Of a stretch of 29,274 nucleotides of DNA, positions 1 to 8,453 are shown one piece after another. Origin of the DNA: an uncultured Caryophanales bacterium (GTDB lineage Bacteria > Bacillota_I > Bacilli_A > RFN20 > CAG-826); NCBI GenBank assembly GCA_902464635.1, contig CABQKC010000023.1:1-29274 (forward strand), given 5' to 3'. Positions within the stretch are counted from its first letter, which is position 1. Every line of letters begins with the position of its first letter. The notes beneath the pieces are model-generated. The model worked only from the letters and a program-made list of their open reading frames with translations. It ran no database searches and was not told the origin of the DNA. The position numbers and the translations under genes are program-made.

Positions 1-81
1 TCAAGAAAGGAAGTTATTCTAGTTCCTGTTCCTAAGATGGAATTTAGAATACAAGAGAAAATCCATGCACGAAGAATTTGA
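1..81 (+). CDS. 3' end of an unidentified gene, possibly a type I restriction specificity subunit
   Basis: The first frame is open from the window edge to a TGA at 79-81 and encodes about 26 residues. The stretch VPVPKMEFRIQEKI resembles the proline-rich boundary motif followed by Q-x-x-I seen near the conserved regions of HsdS subunits. It overlaps the next gene's ATG by 17 bases. The resemblance rests on very few residues, so the identity is a weak guess and the open frame could be chance. Confidence 0.25.
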   Translation, partial: SRKEVILVPVPKMEFRIQEKIHARRI

Positions 82-967
82 ACTTACTTTATCAACCGGC
101 GAGAAGATGAAAGGCGTCGAATATATAGTTAAAGACGCTAAATACAACTTGACTATCCAAACTGGTATGTGTGAACACGCTACTAGATATGAAGAAGTGG
201 CAAAACACTTAAATTCAAAGAAAATAAATGTCTTTGTACTTGATGCATTTGGACAAGGATTGAATGCCGAGTCAGTTGAAAGGCAACAAATCTGGCCAAA
301 GAATGGATTCTTTAAGAATGTCGAAGGTATTGCCTTAATGGTCGATAGGGCTAAAGCAAATGGCCTTCCTACAACTCATTTTGGCCACTCCATGGGTTCA
401 TTTATGACCCAGTCTTTCATGGAACGTTATCCTGGAAAGGTAGATAAGATAATATTATGTGGTTCAAATGGGGGACAACGTTTTTTAATGAAACTAGCCT
501 CTTTCATCGCGAATATCGTTGTTAATAAATCTAATCTAGAAAAACCAGTCCCACTGATCCAAAAGTTATCATTAGATGCCTACGCTAAATCGATTAAAAA
601 CAGGAAAAGTGATTTGGATTGGCTTTCTTATGACGAAGAGAATATCGAGAATTATAAAAATGACCCTTATTGCGGAGCGCTTAATACGGGTTCCTTCTGG
701 AAAGGATTCCTTAAGGGAATGTCTACTATCTGGGATAAGAAGCAATTAAAGAATATCAATAAGAATACTTCTATATTCATAATCGCCGGAAAAGAAGATC
801 CAGTCGGAAGAAATTCAAAAGGACCTATTTGGCTATATGAGACATATAAGAAACTTGGAATCAAGAAAGTCTATATGAAGCTATATGACCATATGAGACA
901 TGAAATACTTAATGAGACCGAAAAAGAGATGGTCTTTAAAGACGTTGCAGACTTCGTTACTAAGTAA
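65..967 (+). CDS. Alpha/beta hydrolase, monoacylglycerol lipase/lysophospholipase-like
   Basis: This 300-residue protein has the serine hydrolase architecture of the Hydrolase_4 family, which cleaves lipid or other esters. The nucleophile elbow GHSMG is at residues 107-111 with Ser109. The acid is probably Asp245 in AGKEDPVG and the base His279 in MRHEIL, so the catalytic triad looks complete. The early segment MCEHATRYEEVAKHL matches the family's oxyanion/lid-entry region. There is no signal peptide, so it should be cytoplasmic. No strong Shine-Dalgarno sequence precedes the ATG, which overlaps the preceding frame. It lies 60 bases upstream of capE in the same direction, separated by a weak AT-only inverted repeat (972-991). 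Family is clear; the substrate is unknown. Confidence 0.85.
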   Translation: MHEEFELTLSTGEKMKGVEYIVKDAKYNLTIQTGMCEHATRYEEVAKHLNSKKINVFVLDAFGQGLNAESVERQQIWPKNGFFKNVEGIALMVDRAKANGLPTTHFGHSMGSFMTQSFMERYPGKVDKIILCGSNGGQRFLMKLASFIANIVVNKSNLEKPVPLIQKLSLDAYAKSIKNRKSDLDWLSYDEENIENYKNDPYCGALNTGSFWKGFLKGMSTIWDKKQLKNINKNTSIFIIAGKEDPVGRNSKGPIWLYETYKKLGIKKVYMKLYDHMRHEILNETEKEMVFKDVADFVTK

Positions 968-1027
968 ATCTACTTTTTCTATCTAAAAAGTGCGATAATC
1001 TAACCATTAAGTGACGGAGTTTTATTA

Positions 1028-2047
1028 ATGGGTGATGTATTTGATAACAAGATCCTTCTTGTGACTGGGGGAACTGGTTCTTTTGGCCACGCGGTTACTA
1101 GGCGTTTCCTCCATACAGGAATAAAGGAAATCAGGATACTTTCTAGAGACGAAAAGAAACAAGATGACATGAGAAAGGAATTTGATGACGAGAAGCTCAA
1201 ATTCTATATCGGCGATGTACGTGACTATAATTCGATAGTAAATGCCTTCAAAGGTGTCGATTATGTTTTCTCTGCCGCCGCATTAAAACAAGTTCCTTCA
1301 TGCGAATTCTATCCTTTAGAAGCTACGAAAACCAATGTTCTTGGTTCGGATAATGTTATTACGGCCTGTGTTAATAACCATGTAAAGAATGCAGTTTTCC
1401 TATCTACTGATAAAGCTGCCTATCCAATTAATGCGATGGGCATAACAAAAGCCTTAATGGAAAAGAATGTCATTGCTAGAAGTAGGCAACTACTAGAAGG
1501 TGATACAGTTCTTTGCCTTACTAGATACGGCAATGTCATGGCTAGTAGGGGTTCGGTTATTCCGTTATTTTTAGATCAAATCAAAGCAGGTAAGCCAATT
1601 ACTATTACGAATCCTGACATGACTAGATTCATGATGACTCTAGATGATGCAGTCGATCTAGTTATGTTTGCTTTCCAACATGCCCATCAAGGAGATTTAT
1701 TCGTCCAAAAAGCCCCGGCTGCCACAATTGATACATTGGCCAAAGCCGTTATTGAATTAACCGGATCTAAAACCGGTATCCAAAATATCGGGACTAGGCA
1801 TGGCGAGAAATTATATGAGACCCTAGTGACTTCAGAAGAAATGGTTAGGGCCGAAGATATGGGTGATTTCTTTAGGATTGCTGCTGATAATAGGGATTTG
1901 AATTATGATAAATATTTCTCTAAAGGCGAGCCAAAGATGGATCAAATAGATACCTATAATTCCCATAATACGACTAGGCTTGATGTCGAAGGAATGAAGA
2001 AATTACTTAAGAAATTATCCTTGTTCGGGGGAAGTTGCCTTTCATGA
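1028..2047 (+). CDS. capE: UDP-GlcNAc 4,6-dehydratase/5-epimerase, CapE family
   Basis: CapE starts UDP-N-acetyl-L-fucosamine synthesis by dehydrating and epimerising UDP-GlcNAc with bound NADP. The 339-residue protein has the Rossmann motif GGTGSFG at residues 14-20 and FSAAALKQVP at about 81-90. The segment LSTDKA at 125-130 is followed by M137-x-x-x-K141, the Met-Lys variant of the SDR Tyr-Lys pair known in CapE/FlaA1-type inverting dehydratases. The motif NPDMTRFMMT is also typical. The start is an ATG preceded by GACGGAG. The TGA stop overlaps the capF ATG by four bases (ATGA), indicating translational coupling. The gene is rich in CTAG (12 counted by eye), like other resident genes here. 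Assignment as CapE rather than FlaA1/PseB is supported by capF and capG directly downstream. Confidence 0.93.
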   Translation: MGDVFDNKILLVTGGTGSFGHAVTRRFLHTGIKEIRILSRDEKKQDDMRKEFDDEKLKFYIGDVRDYNSIVNAFKGVDYVFSAAALKQVPSCEFYPLEATKTNVLGSDNVITACVNNHVKNAVFLSTDKAAYPINAMGITKALMEKNVIARSRQLLEGDTVLCLTRYGNVMASRGSVIPLFLDQIKAGKPITITNPDMTRFMMTLDDAVDLVMFAFQHAHQGDLFVQKAPAATIDTLAKAVIELTGSKTGIQNIGTRHGEKLYETLVTSEEMVRAEDMGDFFRIAADNRDLNYDKYFSKGEPKMDQIDTYNSHNTTRLDVEGMKKLLKKLSLFGGSCLS

Positions 2048-3159
2048 AGATACTTCTAACTGGTGCGAAAGGATTTATTGGTAAGAACTTGTCTTTTTTC
2101 CTTAAAGAAAAAGGATATGAAGTTTTAAGTTATGATGTTGGGGATGAAGATAAATTAGAAGAATATGTCTCTTCTAGCGATTTTATTATTAACCTAGCGG
2201 GAATCAATAGACCTTTAAGCAAAGAAGAATTCTATGATGGTAACGTCAATTTTGCTGCTAGATTACTAGATATAGTTAAGAAAGTAGGATCTAAGTCTCC
2301 TATAATTCTAACTAGTTCAACTAAAGCTACATCTACTTCAGATTATGGGAAAAGCAAGAAGATGGCAGAAGACCTATTTTTTGCTTTTTCAAAAGAAAAT
2401 AACTACCCCGTATATGTATTTAGGCTATATAACGTATTCGGAAAGTGGTGCAGGCCTAGCTATAATTCAGTAATCGCGACTTGGTGTTATAACATTACTC
2501 ACGATTTACCTGTAGAAATAAATAAAGATGCCCCATCTATTGATTTTGTCTATATCGATGATATTGCATCTAATTTCATTTCTATTATTGAAGGAAACCA
2601 TGTTGGATCAGATGAAATCCTTTATGTTGAACCTCATTATTCTAAGACTTTAGAAGAAGTTGCCTCATTATTAGAAAGCTTCAAGCAATCTAGAATTAAC
2701 CATATGGTGCCTAATATATCTTCCCCATTTGAAAAGAAGCTATATTCGACTTATCTAAGTTATCTAGATAAATCTAGTTTTGCCTATCCATTAGATATGC
2801 ATAAAGATTATCGTGGTTCATTTACCGAAGTATTAAAGACAATTGGGCAGGGACAGGTATCAATTAATATATCTAAACCTGGGATTAGCAAAGGTAATCA
2901 TTATCATCATACAAAGAATGAGAAATTCCTTGTTGTATCTGGCACTTGCCTTACTGAATTTAGGAAAATAGATTCAACTGAAATAATTTCTATTAAGACA
3001 AGTGGCGATAAATTAGAAGTAATTGATATACCTCCAGGATATACCCATTCCATAACTAATATAGGCAAGGAAGATTCAGTTACCCTTATGTGGGCGAATG
3101 AATTATATGATCCGAAAAATCCTGATACGATATTTATGAAGGTAAGAAGCGATGAATAA
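2044..3159 (+). CDS. capF: Bifunctional UDP-2-acetamido-2,6-dideoxy-hexulose 3-epimerase/reductase, CapF family
   Basis: CapF takes the CapE product, epimerises it at C3 with its C-terminal cupin and reduces it with its N-terminal SDR domain. From the ATG at 2044 the protein has 371 residues, close to the 369 of the Staphylococcus aureus enzyme. The N-terminus carries LLTGAKGFIG (residues 4-13) and a YxxxK pair, Y101 and K105, in DYGKSK. The C-terminal cupin holds the histidine cluster HYHHTKNEK near residues 286-294, expected to bind zinc. An in-frame TTG at 2035 would be an earlier start, but GGGGGAAG at about 2027-2034 is well placed for the ATG, and the ATGA overlap with capE favours it. 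The stop overlaps capG by eight bases. Confidence 0.93.
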   Translation: MKILLTGAKGFIGKNLSFFLKEKGYEVLSYDVGDEDKLEEYVSSSDFIINLAGINRPLSKEEFYDGNVNFAARLLDIVKKVGSKSPIILTSSTKATSTSDYGKSKKMAEDLFFAFSKENNYPVYVFRLYNVFGKWCRPSYNSVIATWCYNITHDLPVEINKDAPSIDFVYIDDIASNFISIIEGNHVGSDEILYVEPHYSKTLEEVASLLESFKQSRINHMVPNISSPFEKKLYSTYLSYLDKSSFAYPLDMHKDYRGSFTEVLKTIGQGQVSINISKPGISKGNHYHHTKNEKFLVVSGTCLTEFRKIDSTEIISIKTSGDKLEVIDIPPGYTHSITNIGKEDSVTLMWANELYDPKNPDTIFMKVRSDE

Positions 3160-4282
3160 GAAATACAAGGTAATGACAATAGTAGGGACCCGTCCTGAAA
3201 TAATTCGTCTATGCGAAGTCATAAAAAGGCTAGATAAGGATTTTAATCATATCTTGGTCCATACAGGGCAAAATTATGATTATGAACTTAATGAGATATT
3301 CTTTAAGGAATTTGGATTACGTAAACCTGATTATTTTTTGGGGGCAGTAGGGGAAAACCTAGGCCATACGATGGGTAATGTCATTGCTAAATCCTTTGAT
3401 TTGATAAAAGAAGTCAATCCTGATGCCATATTGATACTTGGGGATACCAATAGTGCCTTAAGTGCAATATCTGCGAAAAGATTAAAATGTCCTATATTCC
3501 ATATGGAAGCAGGTAATAGGTGTAGCGATTGGAATGTTGCCGAGATGACCAATAGGACTATTGTTGACCATATTTCTGATGTCAACTTGCCTTATTCTTT
3601 CTATGCCTATGGCAATTTGATAAAAGAAGGATTAAGCGTTGATAGGCTTGTCAAAACTGGTTCTCCAATGAAAGAAGTAATCGATAATTATCGCGATAAA
3701 ATCGAATCTAGTTCAGTTATTGAAGACCTAGGATTAAGTAAAGGCAAATATATTGTTATATCTAGCCATAGGGAAGAAAATGTTGATATCCCGTCTAAAT
3801 TCAATACTTTATTCCCTGCCTTAAATAAAATAGTCGATGAATTAAAGATGCCTGCCATATTTTCAGCCCATCCTCGTACTAGGAAACGTCTCGATAGCCT
3901 TGGATTCAAGTTATCCCCATATATAAAAGAATCAAAACCATTTGGATTCTTTGAATATGTTAAGTTACAGGAAAATGCCTATGTAGTCCTTTCTGATTCA
4001 GGCACTTTATCTGAAGAATCTTCTATTTTAGATTTCCCTGCCGTCTTGATTAGAACTTCAACCGAAAGACAAGAAGCGAACATACATGGGTCGATTGTCT
4101 TAGGTGGAGTCGATTACGAGGGCATCAAAAAAGGCATAGAAGATGCTAGGGAAATTCATAAAGAAGGTAATAAATTACGTATCGTTCCAGATTATGATAC
4201 AAATGAAGTATCTTCAATTGTTTCTAGAACTATCTATAAATATATTGATATAGTTAATAATGAAACTTGGTTAAAAGAGTAA
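3152..4282 (+). CDS. capG: UDP-N-acetyl-L-talosamine 2-epimerase (non-hydrolysing), CapG family
   Basis: CapG performs the last step, epimerising C2 to give UDP-N-acetyl-L-fucosamine, a donor for capsule or surface glycans. The 376-residue protein matches the WecB/CapG family along its length: VGTRPEIIRL near the N-terminus, LGDTNSALSA with D98, HMEAGNR with E119, EMTNRTIVDH with E131, and ISSHREEN with H206. These correspond to conserved catalytic acids and histidine of the non-hydrolysing 2-epimerases. The segment SDSGTLSEESS is the usual C-terminal nucleotide-binding part. The ATG sits in an eight-base overlap with capF. No glycosyltransferase or flippase gene is visible in the window, so the acceptor for the sugar is unknown. 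Confidence 0.92.
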   Translation: MNKKYKVMTIVGTRPEIIRLCEVIKRLDKDFNHILVHTGQNYDYELNEIFFKEFGLRKPDYFLGAVGENLGHTMGNVIAKSFDLIKEVNPDAILILGDTNSALSAISAKRLKCPIFHMEAGNRCSDWNVAEMTNRTIVDHISDVNLPYSFYAYGNLIKEGLSVDRLVKTGSPMKEVIDNYRDKIESSSVIEDLGLSKGKYIVISSHREENVDIPSKFNTLFPALNKIVDELKMPAIFSAHPRTRKRLDSLGFKLSPYIKESKPFGFFEYVKLQENAYVVLSDSGTLSEESSILDFPAVLIRTSTERQEANIHGSIVLGGVDYEGIKKGIEDAREIHKEGNKLRIVPDYDTNEVSSIVSRTIYKYIDIVNNETWLKE

Positions 4283-4284
4283 AT

Positions 4285-5442
4285 ATGATTTCATCTTTCT
4301 TCCATCTACATAATTCTAGTTACACCTTTGTTGGGGATTCTCCTAAAGGTAATCTCTTTCTTTTGGGTAAGGATGCACATATTTTCTTTGTTGCTTTAGC
4401 AAAGCAAATGAAGGTAGATGGATGCTTTTATATAGATGAAGTAGATGTATTTAATGAAAATGCTAGATACGGGATTATTTGCTTTGATTCATCTAGCCAT
4501 ATTTTGTTAAGCAATGGAATTGATTTTGAAAATGATGATATCAATGCAATGGTATCGACTTATTCAAAAGAAAAAGGATTAGATGATATTAATAAAGATA
4601 AATTAATTAGGTTCTCTTTAGATATATATTCTGTTTTAAAAGAGAAACCTCTTTATTTATTATTAGATTTATCTAATGCAGATATAGACTTATATCCTCA
4701 TTTATTATACCTAATATCCAAACTCTTCCCTTCTTATCCTTTATTTATCTTACCTAGAGATTATATTAGGGAGCAATTAAGCATTTCTTTCTCTCCTAAC
4801 CTAAATCAAATAAGCGAAACTAAGCCTTTCTATATGGAAGATTATAAAAAGGCAGAAGAAGTGGGATTTAAAGCCTTTATCGATGATATATGCGAGATTA
4901 AGGAAGTTGTCCCCGGGACTTTATTCAACGAAGATAAACCAAAAGAAGAAACAAAAGAACCTAGCAAGCCTAAAGAAGAAAAGAAACCTTTTAAATTCAA
5001 TATAAATATTAATATATCAAAGGAAGATAAAAGCGATCTTGCCAATATTGCCTTCTCTATTGTCTTCTTTGCCTTAGCAGCTTCAACTGGTCCAATATAT
5101 TTTGCCTTCTCTACTCCTGAACTTGGATGGATGTTTACTGTTACCATTTTAATGGCAATTGCCTTTACTTTTATGTCAAATGTCCCGACTGGATATATAG
5201 TAGAAGATAGGAAGACATTTGATTTCAAGAAATCCAAATTCTTTGCTTTCTCTTCTATATTCTTTCCAATTTTATCTATTTGTTATGGGATTGCCTTCAT
5301 ATTTATATGCAAGGGAAAGAGTTTTGATGCGAGTAAATATCTTTTCTTTGGATTAATCCATATATGTTACCCAATATTTGAAGGATTGGTCCTAGGATAT
5401 ACTTACTACAAACTTAAAAAGAAATCGAATAAGGGTAAATAA
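4285..5442 (+). CDS. Membrane protein of unknown function with soluble N-domain
   Basis: I do not recognise this 385-residue protein. The ATG at 4285 lies two bases after the capG stop; a TTG at 4267 in the same frame is a less likely start. Residues 1 to about 210 look soluble and mixed alpha/beta. Next comes a charged Lys/Glu/Pro linker at about 215-240. Four hydrophobic segments follow, at roughly 252-275, 281-300, 319-341 and 351-374, and the protein ends in a basic tail. The position directly behind capG suggests co-transcription and possibly a role in surface polysaccharide handling, but that rests on position only. The first half is not a recognisable glycosyltransferase. Confidence 0.8.
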   Translation: MISSFFHLHNSSYTFVGDSPKGNLFLLGKDAHIFFVALAKQMKVDGCFYIDEVDVFNENARYGIICFDSSSHILLSNGIDFENDDINAMVSTYSKEKGLDDINKDKLIRFSLDIYSVLKEKPLYLLLDLSNADIDLYPHLLYLISKLFPSYPLFILPRDYIREQLSISFSPNLNQISETKPFYMEDYKKAEEVGFKAFIDDICEIKEVVPGTLFNEDKPKEETKEPSKPKEEKKPFKFNININISKEDKSDLANIAFSIVFFALAASTGPIYFAFSTPELGWMFTVTILMAIAFTFMSNVPTGYIVEDRKTFDFKKSKFFAFSSIFFPILSICYGIAFIFICKGKSFDASKYLFFGLIHICYPIFEGLVLGYTYYKLKKKSNKGK

Positions 5443-5490
5443 AGCCCTTTCAAGTTGTAATAAATACTTTATAAATATATCTTTTTCATT

Positions 5491-6018
5491 ATGTTATTTG
5501 TCTTGGCTTCTAAATCAACTTCAATCATTGCCTCGATTGCTGCGATTGCAGGTGTCGTTCTTTTGCTTATATTAGCCAAAGTGGCGGAGAGGCTTAAATT
5601 CAGTGGGGATTTTGAATTCAGGGTCCGTAATATGAATTTATTAAGCCAAGATGAAATTAGATTAGAGATTAATCTAGACGCGACTTCATTCAAGAAGAAA
5701 AGGGTATTTAATGAATTGTCCTTGCTATATATGGACGAAGGAAAAGAAAAACAAATATATTGCATTGATTATCCTTTGCTTCCTTCTTCATCTAAGGATG
5801 CGGTTTTTAAAAATAATGAAGGGCATTATGGTATTTTCATCAATCCAGGGGATAGTTTGACCTGCGTTGTTTCTTTTAGGGTTACTAGCAAAATCCCTAG
5901 TAACGCAAAGCTATATTTATCCTATACAGTCAATTCTAAAAGATATGCGGGCCAGATATCTTTAAAAGAAGATAATGCCTATTATGTTCGTTTCAAATCT
6001 AATAAAAAGATTTCTTAA
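5491..6018 (+). CDS. Small membrane-anchored protein of unknown function
   Basis: This 175-residue protein begins with a hydrophobic stretch (residues about 10-32, rich in Ala, Ile, Val and Leu) that should act as a single membrane anchor. A beta-rich domain of about 140 residues follows. No known motif was seen. The ATG at 5491 has no Shine-Dalgarno sequence; instead TATATC at 5476-5481 sits nine bases upstream, with TTGTAA at 5455-5460 further up, so a very short or absent leader is possible. It converges with the minus-strand gene at 6015, overlapping it by four bases. It may belong functionally with the preceding membrane protein. Confidence 0.72.
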   Translation: MLFVLASKSTSIIASIAAIAGVVLLLILAKVAERLKFSGDFEFRVRNMNLLSQDEIRLEINLDATSFKKKRVFNELSLLYMDEGKEKQIYCIDYPLLPSSSKDAVFKNNEGHYGIFINPGDSLTCVVSFRVTSKIPSNAKLYLSYTVNSKRYAGQISLKEDNAYYVRFKSNKKIS

Positions 6019-6734
6019 TGCCTAGTTGGATCGCTATAGCATTCGCAATACCTAGCAGCAAAAGCTTCATCTACATTGTATTTATGTAGATGTGATAAAT
6101 CCCCAAAGCAAGAAACTCTCCACGCGGCTAATCCTTGCTTTCTTTCTTCTGTATTTATTATTGTTACTGAACTAGGGGTAGCGACAAAATGATGCCACAA
6201 AAGAATTGGGGATATATGTAATAAGTGGGCTAAAAATATACATTCGACGCCGAAATGGCAAAATAAGGCGATAGTCTCATGGCTTTCTTTAATTACCTTA
6301 TAATTCCTGCCATCTCTAATGTATCCGTGTTTAGCTAATAATTCATCTAGTCCATCTATTCTTTCTTTATATAATTCTTTTATATTTGGGCTTTTGCTAA
6401 TTAAATCTTGCTTTAGCCAGGTATCAATTGAATAGCTTTCTTCGCTAGAACTCCATTCATTTACTTGCCAGTCCCAGGTATTAGTTCTCCCATCAGGAAA
6501 AGGGATGGTGGAATCAAATTCTCTAAGCCATTTTAATGTAATGGGTTTGATGTTTTTATATTTTAAACCTAATCTAGCAGTATCCTGTGCCCTTCCTAAA
6601 GGAGAAACATAGGCTTCATCTATTTGAACATCTTTTAGATATTTTCCAAGTGCTTTGGCTTGTTTAAATCCAAGTAGAGTAAGTGAATCAATCGAATAAT
6701 CTGGATCAGCATGACGAATTATTAGTAGTCTCAT
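6015..6734 (-). CDS. Histidine phosphatase family protein (phosphoglycerate mutase superfamily)
   Basis: The 239-residue product begins LLIIRHADPDY, with R7 and H8 forming the RHxxx phosphohistidine motif in its RHADP variant. Further expected residues are R48 in SPLGRAQDTA, E72 in LREFD, and H160 in FCHFGV. These are the superfamily's conserved catalytic positions. The protein is a phosphatase or mutase of unknown substrate and is clearly different from GpmA at 23482. The ATG has GAGGT six bases upstream. A minus-strand TATAAT lies at 6755-6760, so the gene probably has its own promoter, although it follows the DUF4143 ATPase in the same direction with a 71-base gap. Confidence 0.85.
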   Translation of the reverse strand: MRLLIIRHADPDYSIDSLTLLGFKQAKALGKYLKDVQIDEAYVSPLGRAQDTARLGLKYKNIKPITLKWLREFDSTIPFPDGRTNTWDWQVNEWSSSEESYSIDTWLKQDLISKSPNIKELYKERIDGLDELLAKHGYIRDGRNYKVIKESHETIALFCHFGVECIFLAHLLHISPILLWHHFVATPSSVTIINTEERKQGLAAWRVSCFGDLSHLHKYNVDEAFAARYCECYSDPTRH

Positions 6735-6805
6735 AATTACCTCGCGATGATTTAATTATACTGGATATATCTAATTAAATGTATTTTTTAGAGTTATTTC
6801 TAGGA

Positions 6806-8062
6806 TTAAAAATCCTTGCTTTCAGACATGAAATTCACGATATTTTCGTGGATGATTCCGCCTCTTTTTTGCATTAAGTAATCAAGAGAGAGCACATATT
6901 TTGGATAATTATCTTCTATTTGTTCGAGTGGTCTATATTCTCTTTCTTGTGTTCTGTCTATCCCATTTTCTTCTTCGCTATAAATTGTCATGGCAACTTG
7001 TACGTAGGAATAATTATCAAACTGATCACGTAATATAAAGTCGACTTCTAGATTGCCGATTTGGCCAACACTTATTTGATATCTTTTGCTTTTTGCGTAG
7101 TTATAGACAATATTTTCTAATACCGGGCCGTAATTAATCCTTCCATCAACATTTGTTGCAAAGTAAAAACTTAAATCACCCAGGAAGTATTTTTCTTTCC
7201 CATTGATGGACTTTTTAGATTTCATGTCAAATCTATTGCATCTAGATATTATTTTTGCATTTTCTAATATGCCTAGATAACGATAGACGGTATCTTTCTT
7301 AATTGGTTCCGTCCTAGTTTTGTTAATGTAATCGCAAAGGGCTCCAACTGATGTCTTAGAGCCAAAGTTATTAATGATATATGTCTGGATAGTGTTGAAT
7401 AATTCCTTATTTCTGATCTTTTTATTTTTCTTTATGTCTTTATCGAATATTTCTTGAATAATACCTCTAACGTAAGTTTGCTTATCTTGCAAGTTGTCTA
7501 TAAGAACTGCACGGGGGAAGCCGCCTTCCTTTATGTATTTATCAAATTCCTGAATTAAATTATTATGTTGAACCGGTAATTCGAAATAGTCTTTCATTCC
7601 GATATATTCATCAAATGTCAAAGTACATATTTCAAATTCAATATATCTACCGGTGAGATAAGTGGACAATTCTCCAGAGAGTAAATAACTATTGCTACCT
7701 GTGATGAAGATAGAATAATCGCCTTCTTCACGATAAGCATCGACGACTTCTTCAAAACCTTTAACCTTTTGTATTTCATCTATAAATAAATATTTAGTGC
7801 CTTTTATGCCTTTCGATAATTTATCGATCTTTTCCTCTAGTTTTTCTGGAGTATTGATGCTTTTGAAACCTCTTTTTTGTAGGCTGATAAAAATTATGTT
7901 TTCTTTATTGATCCCATTTTTAATTAGTTCTCTACTTATTAGTTGCATAATAGAAGATTTACCACATCTTCTAAGTCCCGTAATGACTTTAATGATGTCT
8001 GTAGCATGATAAAAGCCTCTAATTCTCGATAAATATTTTTCTCTCGAATACAATTTCGTCAT
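6806..8062 (-). CDS. ATP-binding protein with AAA_14 and DUF4143 domains
   Basis: This 418-residue protein has the common prokaryotic arrangement of an N-terminal AAA-like ATPase and a C-terminal DUF4143 domain. Walker A is GLRRCGKSS at 29-37 and Walker B YLFIDEIQ has D95/E96. FITGSNSYLLSGELSTYLTGR is the family's sensor region. The C-terminal segment GNLEVDFILRD followed by YVQVAMTI is the nuclease-fold-like end of DUF4143. The biological role of the family is not established; members are frequent in accessory and defence neighbourhoods. The ATG is preceded by AGAGGTG on the minus strand. A strong hairpin plus T-run lies only 30 bases upstream of the start (see separate entry). Confidence 0.87.
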   Translation of the reverse strand: MTKLYSREKYLSRIRGFYHATDIIKVITGLRRCGKSSIMQLISRELIKNGINKENIIFISLQKRGFKSINTPEKLEEKIDKLSKGIKGTKYLFIDEIQKVKGFEEVVDAYREEGDYSIFITGSNSYLLSGELSTYLTGRYIEFEICTLTFDEYIGMKDYFELPVQHNNLIQEFDKYIKEGGFPRAVLIDNLQDKQTYVRGIIQEIFDKDIKKNKKIRNKELFNTIQTYIINNFGSKTSVGALCDYINKTRTEPIKKDTVYRYLGILENAKIISRCNRFDMKSKKSINGKEKYFLGDLSFYFATNVDGRINYGPVLENIVYNYAKSKRYQISVGQIGNLEVDFILRDQFDNYSYVQVAMTIYSEEENGIDRTQEREYRPLEQIEDNYPKYVLSLDYLMQKRGGIIHENIVNFMSESKDF

Positions 8063-8091
8063 AAATGCACCTCTTGTATTAATAATATACC

Positions 8092-8152
8092 AAAAAAAGG
8101 GGGTTTAACGGGACTAATTTTAAATTTTTGCAAAAAAGTCCCGTTAACCCCC
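8092..8152 (-). terminator. Terminator-like hairpin in the leader of the DUF4143 ATPase gene
   Basis: An inverted repeat has arms at 8138-8152 and 8099-8114 (GGGGGTTAACGGGAC paired with GTCCCGTTAAACCCCC, one base unpaired) around a 23-base AT-rich loop. On the minus strand the second arm runs straight into seven T's (8092-8098), as in an intrinsic terminator. No minus-strand gene lies upstream, so this could be an attenuator, the end of a small RNA, or an operator overlapping the promoter. Confidence 0.7.
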
Positions 8153-8188
8153 TCAAAATCGACATCATTCTGAAAACTTGATTAACTT

Positions 8189-8377
8189 ATGCGTTTTTTG
8201 GTAACTATTCCAATAGATGAGGATAATTATAGAAATTAAGTGGCTAACTATATAGAGATATTAAGAGAAGAAATTAGAAAATATAACTTAAATTTTGAAA
8301 CGTTAATGCATTTGGCCTCCTACTATAATAGTAGAAAGGTATATTTAGGTCTTTCAAAACTTGCTAGATATAAATAA
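8189..8377 (+). pseudogene. Possible small-gene remnant with an in-frame stop
   Basis: A reading frame opens with ATG at 8189, runs 16 codons to TAA at 8237-8239, and continues in the same frame with GTG at 8240 for 45 codons to TAA at 8375-8377. The second part (NYIEILREEIRKYNL...) looks like a short helical protein. No family was recognised and no clear ribosome binding site was seen. It may be a broken small gene, perhaps an old regulator of ietAS, or a chance frame in AT-rich DNA. Confidence 0.25.
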
Positions 8378-8385
8378 TTTATGAA

Positions 8386-8416
8386 TTTGTCCCAAAAACA
8401 TTTACTTTTGTCCCAA
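8386..8416 (+). promoter_or_regulatory. Direct repeat upstream of ietAS, operator-like
   Basis: The decamer TTTGTCCCAA occurs at 8386-8395 and again at 8407-8416, a spacing of 21 bases or two helical turns. An AT-rich CATAATAATAATTA stretch that could hold a -10 box follows at about 8424, with AGGAGAG before the ietA ATG at 8454. The position suggests a regulator-binding site at the ietAS promoter. This is an inference from spacing and placement. Confidence 0.5.
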
Positions 8417-8453
8417 GTTATTTCATAATAATAATTAGGAGAGAGGTAAGGGC

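Noticed and set aside
972..991. Terminator between the hydrolase and capE
   Set aside because: The inverted repeat ACTTTTT/AAAAAGT is AT-only and no T-run follows, so termination is unlikely.
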